Assembly: GCF_003634705.1 (NCBI RefSeq)
Contig: NZ_RBWU01000006.1
Span: 372,001-436,000 of the forward strand
DNA: 64,000 nt
Direction of reading: 5' to 3'
DNA from: Actinomadura pelletieri DSM 43383
GTDB taxonomy: Bacteria > Actinomycetota > Actinomycetes > Streptosporangiales > Streptosporangiaceae
Shown here: piece after piece, positions 49,809 through 59,069 of the stretch
How positions within the stretch are numbered: position 1 is the stretch's first letter
How the letters are laid out: the number at the start of each line of letters is the position of its first letter
Position numbers and translations under genes: made by a program
The notes under the pieces: generated by a model
Database searches by the model: none
What the model was told of the DNA's origin: nothing
What the model saw: only the letters and a program-made list of their open reading frames with translations

Positions 49809-52784
49809 GTGGACGCGAGATCGACACTACGGATCCAGGTACTAGGGCCGATGCGCGCCTGGCTCGACGACGAGCCGCTCCTGCTCGGGCCGCCCGCCCA
49901 ACGCGCCGTGCTGGGCCTGCTCGTGCTGGCCGGCGGGCAGCCGGTCGGCCTGGCCGGTCTGATCGACGCCCTGTGGGGTGATCAGCCACCGGCCAGCGCC
50001 GTCAATGTCATCCAGACGCACGTGAAGCGGCTCCGCCGACTGCTGGAACCCGGGCGGGCGCCGCACTCCCGCAGCGAGGTGCTGCCCTATCTGGGCGACA
50101 GTTACCGCCTCGGCGTCCCCGCGGACCAGATCGACATCACGCGCTTCCGCCGCCTCGTCCGCCAGGCCGCCGACGCCGGGGAGGTGGCGGCCCTGACCGA
50201 GGCGCTGGCGCTGTGGCAGGGCCGGCCCTTCGCCGATCTCCCGCTGCTGGCCGAGCACCCGCGGGTGCTGTCGATCGTGGCGGAGCACCGGGCCGCGCTC
50301 GGCCGGTACGGCGCCGCCATGCTGGCCACCGGGGCGGTGGACCGGGCGATCAGCGCGTTCGAGGAAGTCGCGGCGGCCGACCCGCTGGACGAGATGGGGC
50401 AGGCTCGGCTCGTCCGCGCGTACGCCGCCGCCGGCCTCAGGGCACAGGCGTTCACCACCTACCACGCGGTGCGACGCCGGCTGGCCGACGAACTCGGCGT
50501 CGCACCGGGCCCGGAGTTGACCGCCGCGTACCAGCAGATCCTGGACGAGGATTCGCGGGCCCACGTGCTGACCGGGCCGGCGCCCGTCGCGGCCGACCGG
50601 ACGGTGCCCGCCGAGTTGCAGGCCGACGTTCCGGTCTTCATCGGACGGGCGTACGAGCTGGGCGAACTCGACCGGCTGACCATCGCGCCGGAACCGGACA
50701 CGGTCGTCATCGTCGTCGTGTCCGGCCCCGCGGGCGTCGGCAAGACCGCTCTCGCCACCCGGTGGGCGCACCGCGCCCGCGACCGCTTCCCGGACGGCCA
50801 GCTCTACATCGACCTGCGCGGCTACGACCAGGAGCAGCCGGTGTCCCCCAGCGCCGCCCTCTCCAGGTTCCTGCGCTCGCTCGGCCTGCCGGGCGAGCAG
50901 GTGCCGGGTGACGTCGAGGAGCGCGCCGCCCGGTACCGCAGCCTGCTCAACGGGCGTCGCATGCTGATCCTGCTGGACAACGTCGCCTCGGTCGACCAGA
51001 TCCGGCCGCTGCTGCCCGGGTCGGCCGACAGCGTCGTCCTGGTGACCAGCCGCGACAGCCTGCCCGGCCTGGTCGTCCGGCACGGTGCGCGCCGCCTGGA
51101 CCTCGACGTCCTGCGCCGTGAGGACGCGCTGGCGCTGCTGCGGCGACTGGTGGGACAGTGGGTGACCGTGGAGACCGGCGCGGCCGAGGCGCTGGCGACA
51201 CAGTGCGCCAGGCTGCCGCTCGCGGTGCGGATCGCGGCGGAGCTGGTGCACCGCCGAGCACCGGTGGACCTGGCCGAGGTCGTGGGCGAACTCGCCGACC
51301 ACCGGAGGCGGCTGAACCTGCTGTCCACCGGAGATCCGCACTCCGACATCGGCGTCGTGTTCTCCTGGTCGTACCGAGACCTGCCGCCCGTCGCGGCCCG
51401 CATGTTCCGGTTACTGGGGCTGCATCCCGGTACTGATGTGGACGTCTTCGGAGCGTCCGCCCTCCTCGGCGGCGAGGAGGCGACGGCACGGGAAAGCCTG
51501 GAGCTGCTCGCCGGCAGGCACCAGGTGCAGCGCAACGGGGATCGGTACGGCATGCACGACCTGCTCCGGGCGTACGCCAAGGATCTGGCCGTCCGGAACG
51601 GCGAGGTTGACCTGCCGCACCGCGTCCTGGAGTTCTATCTGCACACCGCGGCCACGGCGATGGACGTGTTGTATCCCGCCGAACGGCACCGGCGGCCCCG
51701 GGTCCCGCGTCCCGCGGGAGCGTTGCCCACACTGCACGACGAAGGCACGGCGCTGGCCTGGCTGGACGCCGAGCGCGCCAACCTGGTGGCCACCGCGGTG
51801 CACGCGGCGGAGCACGGGCAGGCCTGGTACCCGGTGCAGCTCGCCCTGATACTTCCGCGCTACCTGGAAACCGGCGGCCACTACGCCGATGCCGTCACCC
51901 TGCACGAGCACGCGTTGCGGGCTTCCGAGAGCGTGCCCGACCACCGCAGCGCGGCACGGCTGCGGATCAACCTCGGGGGCGTCGCCATCCACCAGGGCCG
52001 GTACGCCGAGGCCGGTGCCGAGCTGCAGCGGGCGCTGGAACTCGCGTACGAGGTCGGGGACGATCTCGCCCGGATGCGCGCGCTCGGCGATCTCGGGCAC
52101 GTCCACCAATGGCAGGGGCGGTATCCCGAGGCCGCGCGGCTGCTCGCCGAGGCGATCACCCTGGCCCGCCTCACCGGCGCAAAGAGCACCGAGGCGCGCG
52201 GCCTCGGTGACCTCGGCCATGTGCGGTTGCGCCAGAACCGGTACGCCGACGCGGCGGACGACCTCCGCGCGTCGATCGCCATCTGCCGGGACATCGGCGA
52301 CACCGTGGGCGAGGCCTACGCGCTGGCGTACCTCGGCCATGTCCAGTCCGCCCTCGGCCGGTACGACAGGGCGAGCGAGCACCACGCGCACGCTCTCACC
52401 CTGTTCCGCTGCGCGACCGAGCCGGCCGGCGAGGCCTACGCACTGGACGGCCTGGGCGGCGTCGACCTGTTGCGCGGTGAGCACGAACAGGCCCTCGACC
52501 ACCTCAGCGAGGCGCTCGCCCTGTTCCGGCGGGTCAGGGATCGTGCCGGCGAGGCGCGGGTGGCGAACAGCCTCGGGGAGGTCGCCGCGGCCATGGGCCG
52601 CCTCGCCGAGGCCCGGGGACACCACCTGTCCGCGCTGCGCCTCGCCGAGGACGTCGGCAACCGGTACGAGCAGTCACGCGCCCGGGCCGGCCTGGATCCG
52701 CAGGTAGAGGCCGAGGACCAGCTCGCGTCGAGCGGGGAGACACCCACCATGCTCGACGATCCGGTGAGCAGACCGGCGCTGTAG
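49809..52784 (+). CDS. AfsR/SARP-family transcriptional regulator
   Basis: A 991-residue regulator: N-terminal winged-helix Trans_reg_C (IQVLGPMRAWLDDEPLLLG), bacterial activation domain BTAD to about residue 250 (DRAISAFEEVAAADPLDEMG, VAPGPELTAAYQQIL), NB-ARC ATPase with P-loop VVVSGPAGVGKTALATRW and MLILLDNVAS, and TPR repeats from about residue 690 (repeats of A-L-A-Y-L-G-H-V type). Starts at GTG 49809 behind an AT-rich spacer. Such proteins activate secondary-metabolite genes after ATP-driven assembly; no biosynthetic cluster is in view. Confidence 0.9.
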   Translation: MDARSTLRIQVLGPMRAWLDDEPLLLGPPAQRAVLGLLVLAGGQPVGLAGLIDALWGDQPPASAVNVIQTHVKRLRRLLEPGRAPHSRSEVLPYLGDSYRLGVPADQIDITRFRRLVRQAADAGEVAALTEALALWQGRPFADLPLLAEHPRVLSIVAEHRAALGRYGAAMLATGAVDRAISAFEEVAAADPLDEMGQARLVRAYAAAGLRAQAFTTYHAVRRRLADELGVAPGPELTAAYQQILDEDSRAHVLTGPAPVAADRTVPAELQADVPVFIGRAYELGELDRLTIAPEPDTVVIVVVSGPAGVGKTALATRWAHRARDRFPDGQLYIDLRGYDQEQPVSPSAALSRFLRSLGLPGEQVPGDVEERAARYRSLLNGRRMLILLDNVASVDQIRPLLPGSADSVVLVTSRDSLPGLVVRHGARRLDLDVLRREDALALLRRLVGQWVTVETGAAEALATQCARLPLAVRIAAELVHRRAPVDLAEVVGELADHRRRLNLLSTGDPHSDIGVVFSWSYRDLPPVAARMFRLLGLHPGTDVDVFGASALLGGEEATARESLELLAGRHQVQRNGDRYGMHDLLRAYAKDLAVRNGEVDLPHRVLEFYLHTAATAMDVLYPAERHRRPRVPRPAGALPTLHDEGTALAWLDAERANLVATAVHAAEHGQAWYPVQLALILPRYLETGGHYADAVTLHEHALRASESVPDHRSAARLRINLGGVAIHQGRYAEAGAELQRALELAYEVGDDLARMRALGDLGHVHQWQGRYPEAARLLAEAITLARLTGAKSTEARGLGDLGHVRLRQNRYADAADDLRASIAICRDIGDTVGEAYALAYLGHVQSALGRYDRASEHHAHALTLFRCATEPAGEAYALDGLGGVDLLRGEHEQALDHLSEALALFRRVRDRAGEARVANSLGEVAAAMGRLAEARGHHLSALRLAEDVGNRYEQSRARAGLDPQVEAEDQLASSGETPTMLDDPVSRPAL

Positions 52785-53195
52785 AACGTCCGGGGCGAGG
52801 CCGGCGAAACGCAGTCCGTGGGTCAGGTCACCATTCGAGGCCACCCCGCCGACGGCCGGAATCCAGATGACACTCCCGCGCCGTTACCGCACACGTGAAG
52901 GTTCACGCCTGCCTGCAACCCCACATCCACTTCGTGAAATGCGCGCCGTCCGCGAGTGCGGCGCTGGAGCCGCCGAGCAGGAGCATCACGGCGGCCGCGT
53001 GGCCGTGGCGAATATCATCAGAACCCGCCGTGCCGCACCTCATGATATGCAGCGTGAAAGAAAGGGTTTCATCTGCCACGGGCCGACCCAACCAGGTTCG
53101 GCGGCGACCGGTGCCGGTGCCTGCCCGGAACCAATCGCCGCCGTCGTCAACGCATCATCGGGTGGGTCAGCCTAGAACCCACCGAGAGGCCTTGG
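52785..53195. other. 411-bp stretch without a convincing gene
   Basis: A minus-strand frame (52903-53091) contains a hydrophobic stretch ending GGSSAALADGA, which looks like a signal peptide followed by only about 15 residues. It has no ribosome site. It could be the 5' remnant of a secreted-protein gene; I do not call it as a gene. Confidence 0.4.
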
Positions 53196-53822
53196 TCAGA
53201 TCGGCTCGAAGTCGATCGGGACGTCGTCACCGTCCTGGTCCTTGGCGCCGCCGGAGTCCGGGTTGACAACCGTGAAATCCTTGGTCTTTCCGTCGAGTTC
53301 CAGCCTCAGCGTCTCGAACCCGATACGCAGGGTGGACACCCCGCGCAACGCGGCGGCTTTGACCCGGAACGTGATGTCGATATTGACATCGATCAGCTGC
53401 TCCCGGCGGAAGACCTCCTTCAGGACGCTCTGACTGGTGTCCTTCTTGAAGCTGAGACCCCAAACCTTGTAGCCGGCCGATGACGGAAGGTTGTAGACCT
53501 GCCACAAGCTCTTGAAGTCGTGGCTGCGAAGCTTGCCCTGAATACGTCCTTCGAGATCGAAGCCCTGGGACTGGATCGTGAGTTTCTGGAAGGTACTGAA
53601 ACCGTGGAACGCGGTGACACTGTCCCCTGCCGCCAGCCTCCCGACCTGAGAGTTCGAAAGAATGACGTTGAACCGACCGTTGGTGACGTCGATCACCGGC
53701 GTGCTAGACGAGCCGGCGGCGCCGGCCGGGCCGGCGACCAGAGTTCCGCCCCCGAAGGCCACGACACTGGCGGTAATCGCCACCGCGATCCGGGCACAAG
53801 CTTTCCGCAAACGACTGCGCAT
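53196..53822 (-). CDS. secreted protein of unknown function
   Basis: A 208-residue protein with a clear signal peptide (MRSRLRKACARIAVAITASV, then GGGTLVAGPAGAAG, cleavage near residue 36). The mature part is rich in beta-strand patterns (VTNGRFNVILSNSQVG, FQKLTIQSQGFDLEG) and ends in an acidic tail with GGAKDQDGDDVPIDFEP. GGAAGGGAC lies before the ATG at 53822; longer frames upstream have no ribosome site. I do not recognise the family. No partner gene is adjacent. Confidence 0.75.
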   Translation of the reverse strand: MRSRLRKACARIAVAITASVVAFGGGTLVAGPAGAAGSSSTPVIDVTNGRFNVILSNSQVGRLAAGDSVTAFHGFSTFQKLTIQSQGFDLEGRIQGKLRSHDFKSLWQVYNLPSSAGYKVWGLSFKKDTSQSVLKEVFRREQLIDVNIDITFRVKAAALRGVSTLRIGFETLRLELDGKTKDFTVVNPDSGGAKDQDGDDVPIDFEPI

Positions 53823-54676
53823 GTCCCTTCCTTCATTTCCGGTGTGATGTGATCTGTTGCGGTATAAGCTATTCAGCCGCACTGGACATGCGCTGGACGA
53901 CCACTGGACACCATCTGAACGACGCGTCCGAACCTGGGGACTGCTGCCCGGGTCGGTGTATTTTCCCAGCTCAACGGGTGCGCTCGGCGCAAATTTCGTC
54001 CTGAATGAAGCCGGCGGCCAACTCTTTGACGCACTTTCCATCGACGAAAACTGACCAGGAATCGCTCGCAGCAGATAGCGGACGCCGGAGGTCGCCGACC
54101 CTCGATTGAGTTACGCACGAGAATTGTTCGACGGCGCCATCAAAAAGCAATTGCTGATCACGGAGCGCCACCTGATCGACGAAGGCGCGCCACGACGGCA
54201 GGGGACCGGTGGCGCGCACGTCCCTCACCTGCGTAAGCGACGTGACGATCGGGCCGGCCTCGCAAGTGAACTTCACCGCCGAGGCCGACACGCCGTCGAT
54301 GATGGACTGGCGCGGGCATCAGCCGAGTCCTTGGGCGCCGCCGACAGATGTTCGGCTGGTCAGCGGCGCTCGGCGCGCCGGCGGAGCGGTCGGTGCGGAA
54401 GGAGGGGCAGTGGTAGTCGGCTGGGGGATTGGCCTGCGGTGTGTGCGGAGAGCCGGTTCATCGCCGGGTGGCGCCTTTGACGGCTTCGGCGGCGTGGTTG
54501 GCCAGTGGAGTGCCGGTCGGGATTCTCCGGTGGTAGTCGGAGTGTCGTCGAGAGCATGGCGGTCGCACGCGAGACGTTGGTGACATGACACACCCGGCCC
54601 GATTTGCTTAACTATGCACGATCTTGTCGTTACTGTCGTACCCCCAGGGTCGGCGAAGCGGTCACCGGAGGTAGCG
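53823..54676. other. 854-bp stretch with only doubtful open frames
   Basis: A minus-strand frame at 53971-54291 (106 codons, starting GTG) has partly gene-like third-position GC in its first half and then loses it; it has no ribosome site or known domain and may be a decayed gene. GGTAGTCGG occurs at both 54413 and about 54533. The region is less GC-rich near 54000-54150. Confidence 0.4.
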
Positions 54677-54874
54677 ATGAGGTCCGGACGGTGGATGCTC
54701 GTCGCCTGGCTGATCGTAGGAGCGCTCGCCGCGGGACAGCGCCACTACTACACCCAATTCGACGGCAGCTGCGCCAGAATCGCCACGATCGGAATCACCT
54801 TGGCCTCCGGTCCGCTCAACTACATCGGCCTCAACCCCACCGCCGACTGCAAGGTCCCCCAGCCGAGCAAATGA
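54677..54874 (+). CDS. small secreted or membrane-anchored 65-aa protein
   Basis: A 65-residue protein from ATG 54677, with GGAGG seven bases upstream. An N-terminal hydrophobic segment (WMLVAWLIVGALAAG, residues 6-20) is followed by a short outer part with Cys at 33 and 59 (DGSCARIATIG, TADCKVPQPSK), perhaps one disulfide. Function unknown; such small proteins are common in Actinomadura-like genomes. Confidence 0.6.
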   Translation: MRSGRWMLVAWLIVGALAAGQRHYYTQFDGSCARIATIGITLASGPLNYIGLNPTADCKVPQPSK

Positions 54875-54977
54875 GCCTCGATTCTTTGTGAGGTCGGTTG
54901 GTCGTGGGGCGACACCGGGCGGCTCTTCGTGTCGGCTTCCTGCGCCCCCGTACCGAGGCGCTGGCGGTGAGCGCGAC

Positions 54978-55661
54978 TCACCTCCGGCGGCGCTTGTGGC
55001 GGCGGTGCTTGGAGGCGGGGCGCTGTTGCGCTGGCTTCTTACGGGTGGACTGTTGCGGGGCACTGCGGCCACGGGAGCTGTTGGGGGTGCGGCCGCGGAC
55101 GATGCCGATCAGTTCCTCCATGAGGTCGGTCGTCACGGCCTCGAGCCAGGCCAGGCCGATCTGGGACTGGGGAGCGTCGGTCACGGTGCGGTAGGTGAGG
55201 TCTCTGCGGTGGTGGAGGCGGGCGAGAGACTGCGGGAGCAGCAGGACACCGGTTCCCGACGCCACCAACCCGATCGCGTCGGCGGTGCTCTCAGGACGGG
55301 TGAAGGCGGGTTGCCCGGGGCGGTCGTCCCAGGTCAGAACCTCGTCGAGTGGCTCGAACACGTCCTCGTCGGCGAGATCGGCGAGTTCCACCTCCTCCAC
55401 TGCGGCCACCGCGTGATCCTTCGGTACCACGACCACGGTCGTCTCCAGGTACAAAGGGATCACATGGAGGGCCTCGCGGTCGACGGGCAGGCGTACGAAC
55501 GCCGCGTCCACGCCACCGCTCCGCAACAGGGGGACGATCTCGGCCGCCGGCGTCTGCACCAGGCGAAGCGGCACCTCCCGGACCCGCTCGGCCCATACCC
55601 CGGCCCACTTCCCGGGCGTCACGCCCGGTACGTAGGCCAGCCGGAACTCACCATCGCTCAC
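54978..55661 (-). CDS. LysR-type substrate-binding domain without HTH, basic tail
   Basis: A 227-residue protein that is only the effector-binding half of a LysR regulator: FRLAYVPGVTPGKWAGVWAE, VPLRLVQTPAAEIVPLLRSG, VDAAFVRLPVD and GTGVLLLPQSLARL. The N-terminal winged helix is absent; no remnant of it is seen upstream, where the divergent DUF5997 gene begins. The last 35 residues are strongly basic (STRKKPAQQRPASKHRRHKR and on), which might bind nucleic acid. GTG 55661 has GGTGGCGGA upstream. The same pair (effector domain and DUF5997) is known from other actinomycetes. Confidence 0.8.
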   Translation of the reverse strand: MSDGEFRLAYVPGVTPGKWAGVWAERVREVPLRLVQTPAAEIVPLLRSGGVDAAFVRLPVDREALHVIPLYLETTVVVVPKDHAVAAVEEVELADLADEDVFEPLDEVLTWDDRPGQPAFTRPESTADAIGLVASGTGVLLLPQSLARLHHRRDLTYRTVTDAPQSQIGLAWLEAVTTDLMEELIGIVRGRTPNSSRGRSAPQQSTRKKPAQQRPASKHRRHKRRRR

Positions 55662-55716
55662 TCCGCCACCCTAGTCACGTCCAGACGATTCCCTCCCGCT
55701 GGCTACTCTTGAGGTC

Positions 55717-56099
55717 ATGGGCACGTCCAAAGCAAAGACCCCGCAGACCATGAAGTCCGCGACCGCGGCCAAGAAGCTGGGGATCCTGCTGTCGGCAGCA
55801 CCCGCCGAGTCCAGGAAGGCCCTGTCTCCCGGGACGAATTGAACGCGCTCCAAGCCGACCCGCCCTCATGGCTGGCGGACCTGCGCCGGCACGGCCCCCA
55901 CCCCCGCCAGGTCGTCGCCGCCAGGCTCCGCGTCTCCATCTCAGGTCTGGCCCGTGCCGGCATCACGGGCCCCCTCACCACAGTCGAGATCGAGGATCTG
56001 AAGGCCGAAAGGCCCGACTGGCTGGAACGCGAGCAAGCGGTCCAAGCCGAAGTCCGCAAGGAGGAACTCCGCCTCAAGCAGCAGCGCGCCAAGACCTGA
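55717..56099 (+). pseudogene. DUF5997-family protein, one frameshift
   Basis: The first frame gives MGTSKAKTPQTMKSATAAKK and LGILLSAAPAE, then reaches a stop at 55837-55839. The next frame continues the family at SRDELNALQADPPSWLADLR, then VVAARLRVSISGLARAGITG and AEVRKEELRLKQQRAKT. One extra T at about 55808 (giving A-E-F-Q-E-G) would restore a complete 127-residue protein, so a single base is missing. It is either an assembly error or a recent pseudogene. It is divergent from the LysR-domain gene. Confidence 0.75.
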
Positions 56100-56389
56100 C
56101 CCACGGAACGCCTTCCGGCCGCACGCACCGCTGGTCGCAATACTCGGTCAAAGCGCCCTACATGGACGTGCTTCTCAGCAAGCGCCGAGCCCGCGTACAC
56201 CTCATACAGGCGGTCGCGCTTCTTCCGACTGACCGCGAGCGAGTCGACCCTGCCTCCCCGGCTAGTGGATGGGCGGCGGCACTTCCTTCGTGGGCCCGCT
56301 GAAGGTGCGCGCGGGCCTCTCCACCAGGAGGTGATCGACTCACCGAAAGCGGAGGCGCGCAGGTAGTACAGCGCTTTAATCTCGCTCGT

Positions 56390-57598
56390 GTGGCTCAAGA
56401 CAATCCGCCGACAGCCGAGACGTCGTCACTCCGCGACCTGTTCCCCTGGCACTTCGGTCCGCCTGCCGGTGACCGACTCGCACGGTTCTTGACCGAGGGC
56501 CTTGTCGTGTTCGACACCAACGCGCTGTTCGACGCCTACCGGCTGAACTCGCTGGGAAGCACGGAGTTCGTCCGCACCCTCGGCCTTCTGGGTGACCGGT
56601 TATGGGTTCCGCACCGCGTTGCCGACGAGTTTCTCAAGGGTCGTCTCGGCATCATCGACGAGTGCGCCAAAGCCGTTGCGAAACTGGGCAGTGACCTCGG
56701 CAGCTCCTTCCGTAAGATCAAGGACGACCTCCAGCATTTCGGTGGCCGGCGCGGTCTGGGCAAAGATCAGGTCGGCGAGCTGGTGAAGGTTTTGCATGAG
56801 ACCCAGGTGCATATCACCGACAAGGTCGCAGAGCTCTACCGGTTCGACCTCAAGGCGGCCGCCAGCCAGGCCCATGACCCGATCCTGGCGGAGATCGAGA
56901 AGCTGCTCCAAGGTCGGATCGGTCCGCCGCTCGCGGACATGCGGAAGGTCAGGGAAGAGGCCGCGTACCGGTACGAGCGGCAGATCCCCCCTGGCTACGC
57001 CGATGCGGACAAGCCGGTCGAGCAGGCCATCGGGGACTACGTGCTGTGGGTTCAGCTCTTGGAGGAGGTGGAGCGCCGCCCCCTTCCGGTGCTGTTCGTC
57101 ACCAACGAGAGCAAGACGGCCGAGGACTGGGTCGTCCAGCAGCCGGGCGGCCGATCACCGCTCCCGCGGGCCGAACTGTCGGCCGAGGTATGGGAACGTG
57201 CGAGGCAACCCTTCCACATCGTCAATGTCCGTTCGTTCTTGGAGTTGGCGAACGAGTTCCTGGACGCGCAGGTCAGCAAGGAGACCATTACACAGGCTCA
57301 GGAGATCGTAGAAGCGCTCGACGTTTCGTCGGTAGAGCGAAATTTTCGCGATTTTCTCGCGACGAATTCTTCTAAGAATCCGGTGCTGGCCGAGAACAGC
57401 CGCAGCGGCGAGGCACTCGCCAACTACTTGGCTTCTCTGCCCGAAGACAGCCTGGAAGCGAGATATCTACGCGGCGAAATCCAGGAACCCAGCAAGGCTC
57501 TCTCGTGGTTCGTGCTGCTCAAAGGCACTCTCGACTACCTTACGCAGCAACGCACGAATGATCCGGATACGGCTGCCGACCCTGACGAGCCTGAATAG
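56390..57598 (+). CDS. PIN-like domain protein (PIN_8/DUF4935 type)
   Basis: A 402-residue protein whose N-terminal domain begins LVVFDTNALFDAYRL, the acidic first strand of PIN nucleases, followed by WVPHRVADEFLKGRLG (conserved Glu) and, near residue 230, LFVTNESKTAEDW. Between them lies a helical insertion (about 100-180), as in PIN_8 proteins. The C-terminal third is variable. It could be an RNase acting in defence or regulation; no antitoxin is next to it. No ribosome site precedes GTG 56390, and TTTAAT at 56375-56380 suggests a leaderless transcript. Confidence 0.75.
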   Translation: MAQDNPPTAETSSLRDLFPWHFGPPAGDRLARFLTEGLVVFDTNALFDAYRLNSLGSTEFVRTLGLLGDRLWVPHRVADEFLKGRLGIIDECAKAVAKLGSDLGSSFRKIKDDLQHFGGRRGLGKDQVGELVKVLHETQVHITDKVAELYRFDLKAAASQAHDPILAEIEKLLQGRIGPPLADMRKVREEAAYRYERQIPPGYADADKPVEQAIGDYVLWVQLLEEVERRPLPVLFVTNESKTAEDWVVQQPGGRSPLPRAELSAEVWERARQPFHIVNVRSFLELANEFLDAQVSKETITQAQEIVEALDVSSVERNFRDFLATNSSKNPVLAENSRSGEALANYLASLPEDSLEARYLRGEIQEPSKALSWFVLLKGTLDYLTQQRTNDPDTAADPDEPE

Positions 57599-57686
57599 AC
57601 CGTGCGTTGACAGGCAATGGCCGTTCGGTCTTCGGCGCTGAACGGATCTACCACTCCCATCTCGAGCACCGGCAGAGAGGCCGGCT

Positions 57687-57722
57687 GGGCCGGGCGGCCC
57701 TTACACGGGGCACGCCCGGCCC
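57687..57722 (-). terminator. hairpin after flavin monooxygenase operon
   Basis: Ten-base perfect stem GGGCCGGGCG / CGCCCGGCCC, 18 bases after the isochorismatase-like stop on the minus strand. Confidence 0.6.
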
Positions 57723-57739
57723 GGGGTGCGGCTCGGGGA

Positions 57740-58372
57740 CTACTTGGTGGCGTACTTCGCGATGGCGTCGTTCGCCACGTGATGGTGCCGCCAGGACGGC
57801 AGGTGCTCGTAGATCAGCTCCCCGAACGCTGGTGCGAGCGGCTGGTCGACCCAACCGCGGAGAATCTCCGAGCCGACGGCAAGCCAGTTGACGGGGATCG
57901 CGCCGGCCTGAACAAGGCGCATGACCGCCGTGTCGTGTGTCTCCTTGGTGGTGGCCGCAGAGGCGTCTACGACGATGTAGACCTCGTAGCCACGGTCGAG
58001 CGCGGTCAAGGCGGTCAGGGCGAGACAGATGTCGGTCTGGATGCCCGCCATGATCAGCTTCTTGCGTCCGGCGGTCTCGATGGCCGCGGCGAACCGGTCG
58101 TTCTCGAAAGCGTCGAAGAGCGGCGGACGGTGGATGACGGGAGTGTCGCCGAGGACTCGGGCGAGCTCGGGGTAGAGAGGACCTGCGGGAAAGTCCTCGG
58201 GAGCGGCGGTGACGATCAGCGGTAGGTTGAACAGCTTCGCGGTTCTGGCCAGCGCGAGCGTGCCGTTGAGGTTCTCTTCGATCGTGTGCGATCCGATGAG
58301 GTTCGAGAAACCGACCTCGTGATCGATGAGGACGACCGCGCTGTTGTCGGTGGTAAGTGGCGTGTGCGGCAT
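57740..58372 (-). CDS. isochorismatase-like cysteine hydrolase (YcaC type)
   Basis: A 210-residue hydrolase. The catalytic Asp is in AVVLIDHEVGFSNLIGS, and the nucleophile Cys in MAGIQTDICLALTALTALD; the cis-peptide-type segment before it is KKLIMAGIQ. ATG 58372 is preceded by AAGGAGAAAGCC, and an upstream ATG is rejected. YcaC-type members hydrolyse small amides of unknown identity. Last gene of the operon that begins with the LLM monooxygenase; the gap to the FMN reductase is 49 bases. Confidence 0.88.
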   Translation of the reverse strand: MPHTPLTTDNSAVVLIDHEVGFSNLIGSHTIEENLNGTLALARTAKLFNLPLIVTAAPEDFPAGPLYPELARVLGDTPVIHRPPLFDAFENDRFAAAIETAGRKKLIMAGIQTDICLALTALTALDRGYEVYIVVDASAATTKETHDTAVMRLVQAGAIPVNWLAVGSEILRGWVDQPLAPAFGELIYEHLPSWRHHHVANDAIAKYATK

Positions 58373-58421
58373 GGCTTTCTCCTTGCTTGTATTCCTTGTG
58401 GTCACCGTGATGCGGCCGGTG

Positions 58422-59069
58422 TCAGTCAGCCGGTCTCCCGCGAGTCGCCACGAGCGTGAGGATGTCGCTCACGTCCTCCACGGCCATTTCGATGCGGCCG
58501 TAGACGCGCGGAGTGAGGAGCGTGGTGCCGTCGAAGTCGCCGGAGGATGCGAAGACGGCGACCGGGAGGGTCATCGATTGGAAGAACCCGAACAACGGGC
58601 GAAGGGCGTGTTCCAGGACCAGCGCGTGGTGATCTCCGCCGCCGGTGGCGGCGAGGAAGACCGGCTTGTTCGCGAGTGCGTACTGGTCGACCAGGTCGAA
58701 GAAGTGCTTGAACAGGCCGGTATATGAGCCGCGGAACACCGGGGTGGCGGCTATGAGCAGGTCGGCTTCCTCGGCGCGGCGGAGCGCGTCCTCGATCTCG
58801 GGGGCGATGCCCTCCCTCGCGAAGGCTCCGGTGAAGGCGGGGCCGAGCCGGTAGACGTCGATCCGGGTGTGCTGGACCGCGACGTCGTGGACGGCGAGCA
58901 CGCTGGTGAGTGTTCGCAGCACGACGCCGACCAGTCCGACGGTCTTGGACTTCTCGCTCGGGCTGCCGTTGACGACCACGACCCGCAGTGTCCGAGCCTC
59001 CTCCCGCGAGGGGGCACGGCCGGTGCGGCCGCCGATGAGAGCCCGTTGGTCGCTCACGGTGGCGGTCAC
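58422..59069 (-). CDS. NAD(P)H-dependent FMN reductase
   Basis: A 215-residue flavodoxin-fold reductase: LRVVVVNGSPSEKSKTVGLV (FMN phosphate loop), LLIATPVFRGSYTGLFKHFF and ATGGGDHHALVLEHALRPLF. Closest in type to MsuE/SsuE-like reductases that supply FMNH2 to two-component monooxygenases. GTG 59069 overlaps the stop of the LLM gene, so the two are made in step, and the reductase probably feeds that enzyme. Confidence 0.88.
   Translation of the reverse strand: MTATVSDQRALIGGRTGRAPSREEARTLRVVVVNGSPSEKSKTVGLVGVVLRTLTSVLAVHDVAVQHTRIDVYRLGPAFTGAFAREGIAPEIEDALRRAEEADLLIAATPVFRGSYTGLFKHFFDLVDQYALANKPVFLAATGGGDHHALVLEHALRPLFGFFQSMTLPVAVFASSGDFDGTTLLTPRVYGRIEMAVEDVSDILTLVATRGRPAD

Noticed and set aside
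53857..54054. 65-codon plus-strand frame upstream of the secreted-protein gene
   Set aside because: Lies in that gene's promoter region, no ribosome site and weak codon bias.
56100..56389. Possible gene on the minus strand opposite the spacer before the PIN-like gene
   Set aside because: The frame has a plausible stretch (DRLYEVYAGSALAEKH) but no start, ribosome site or family match; too weak to call.
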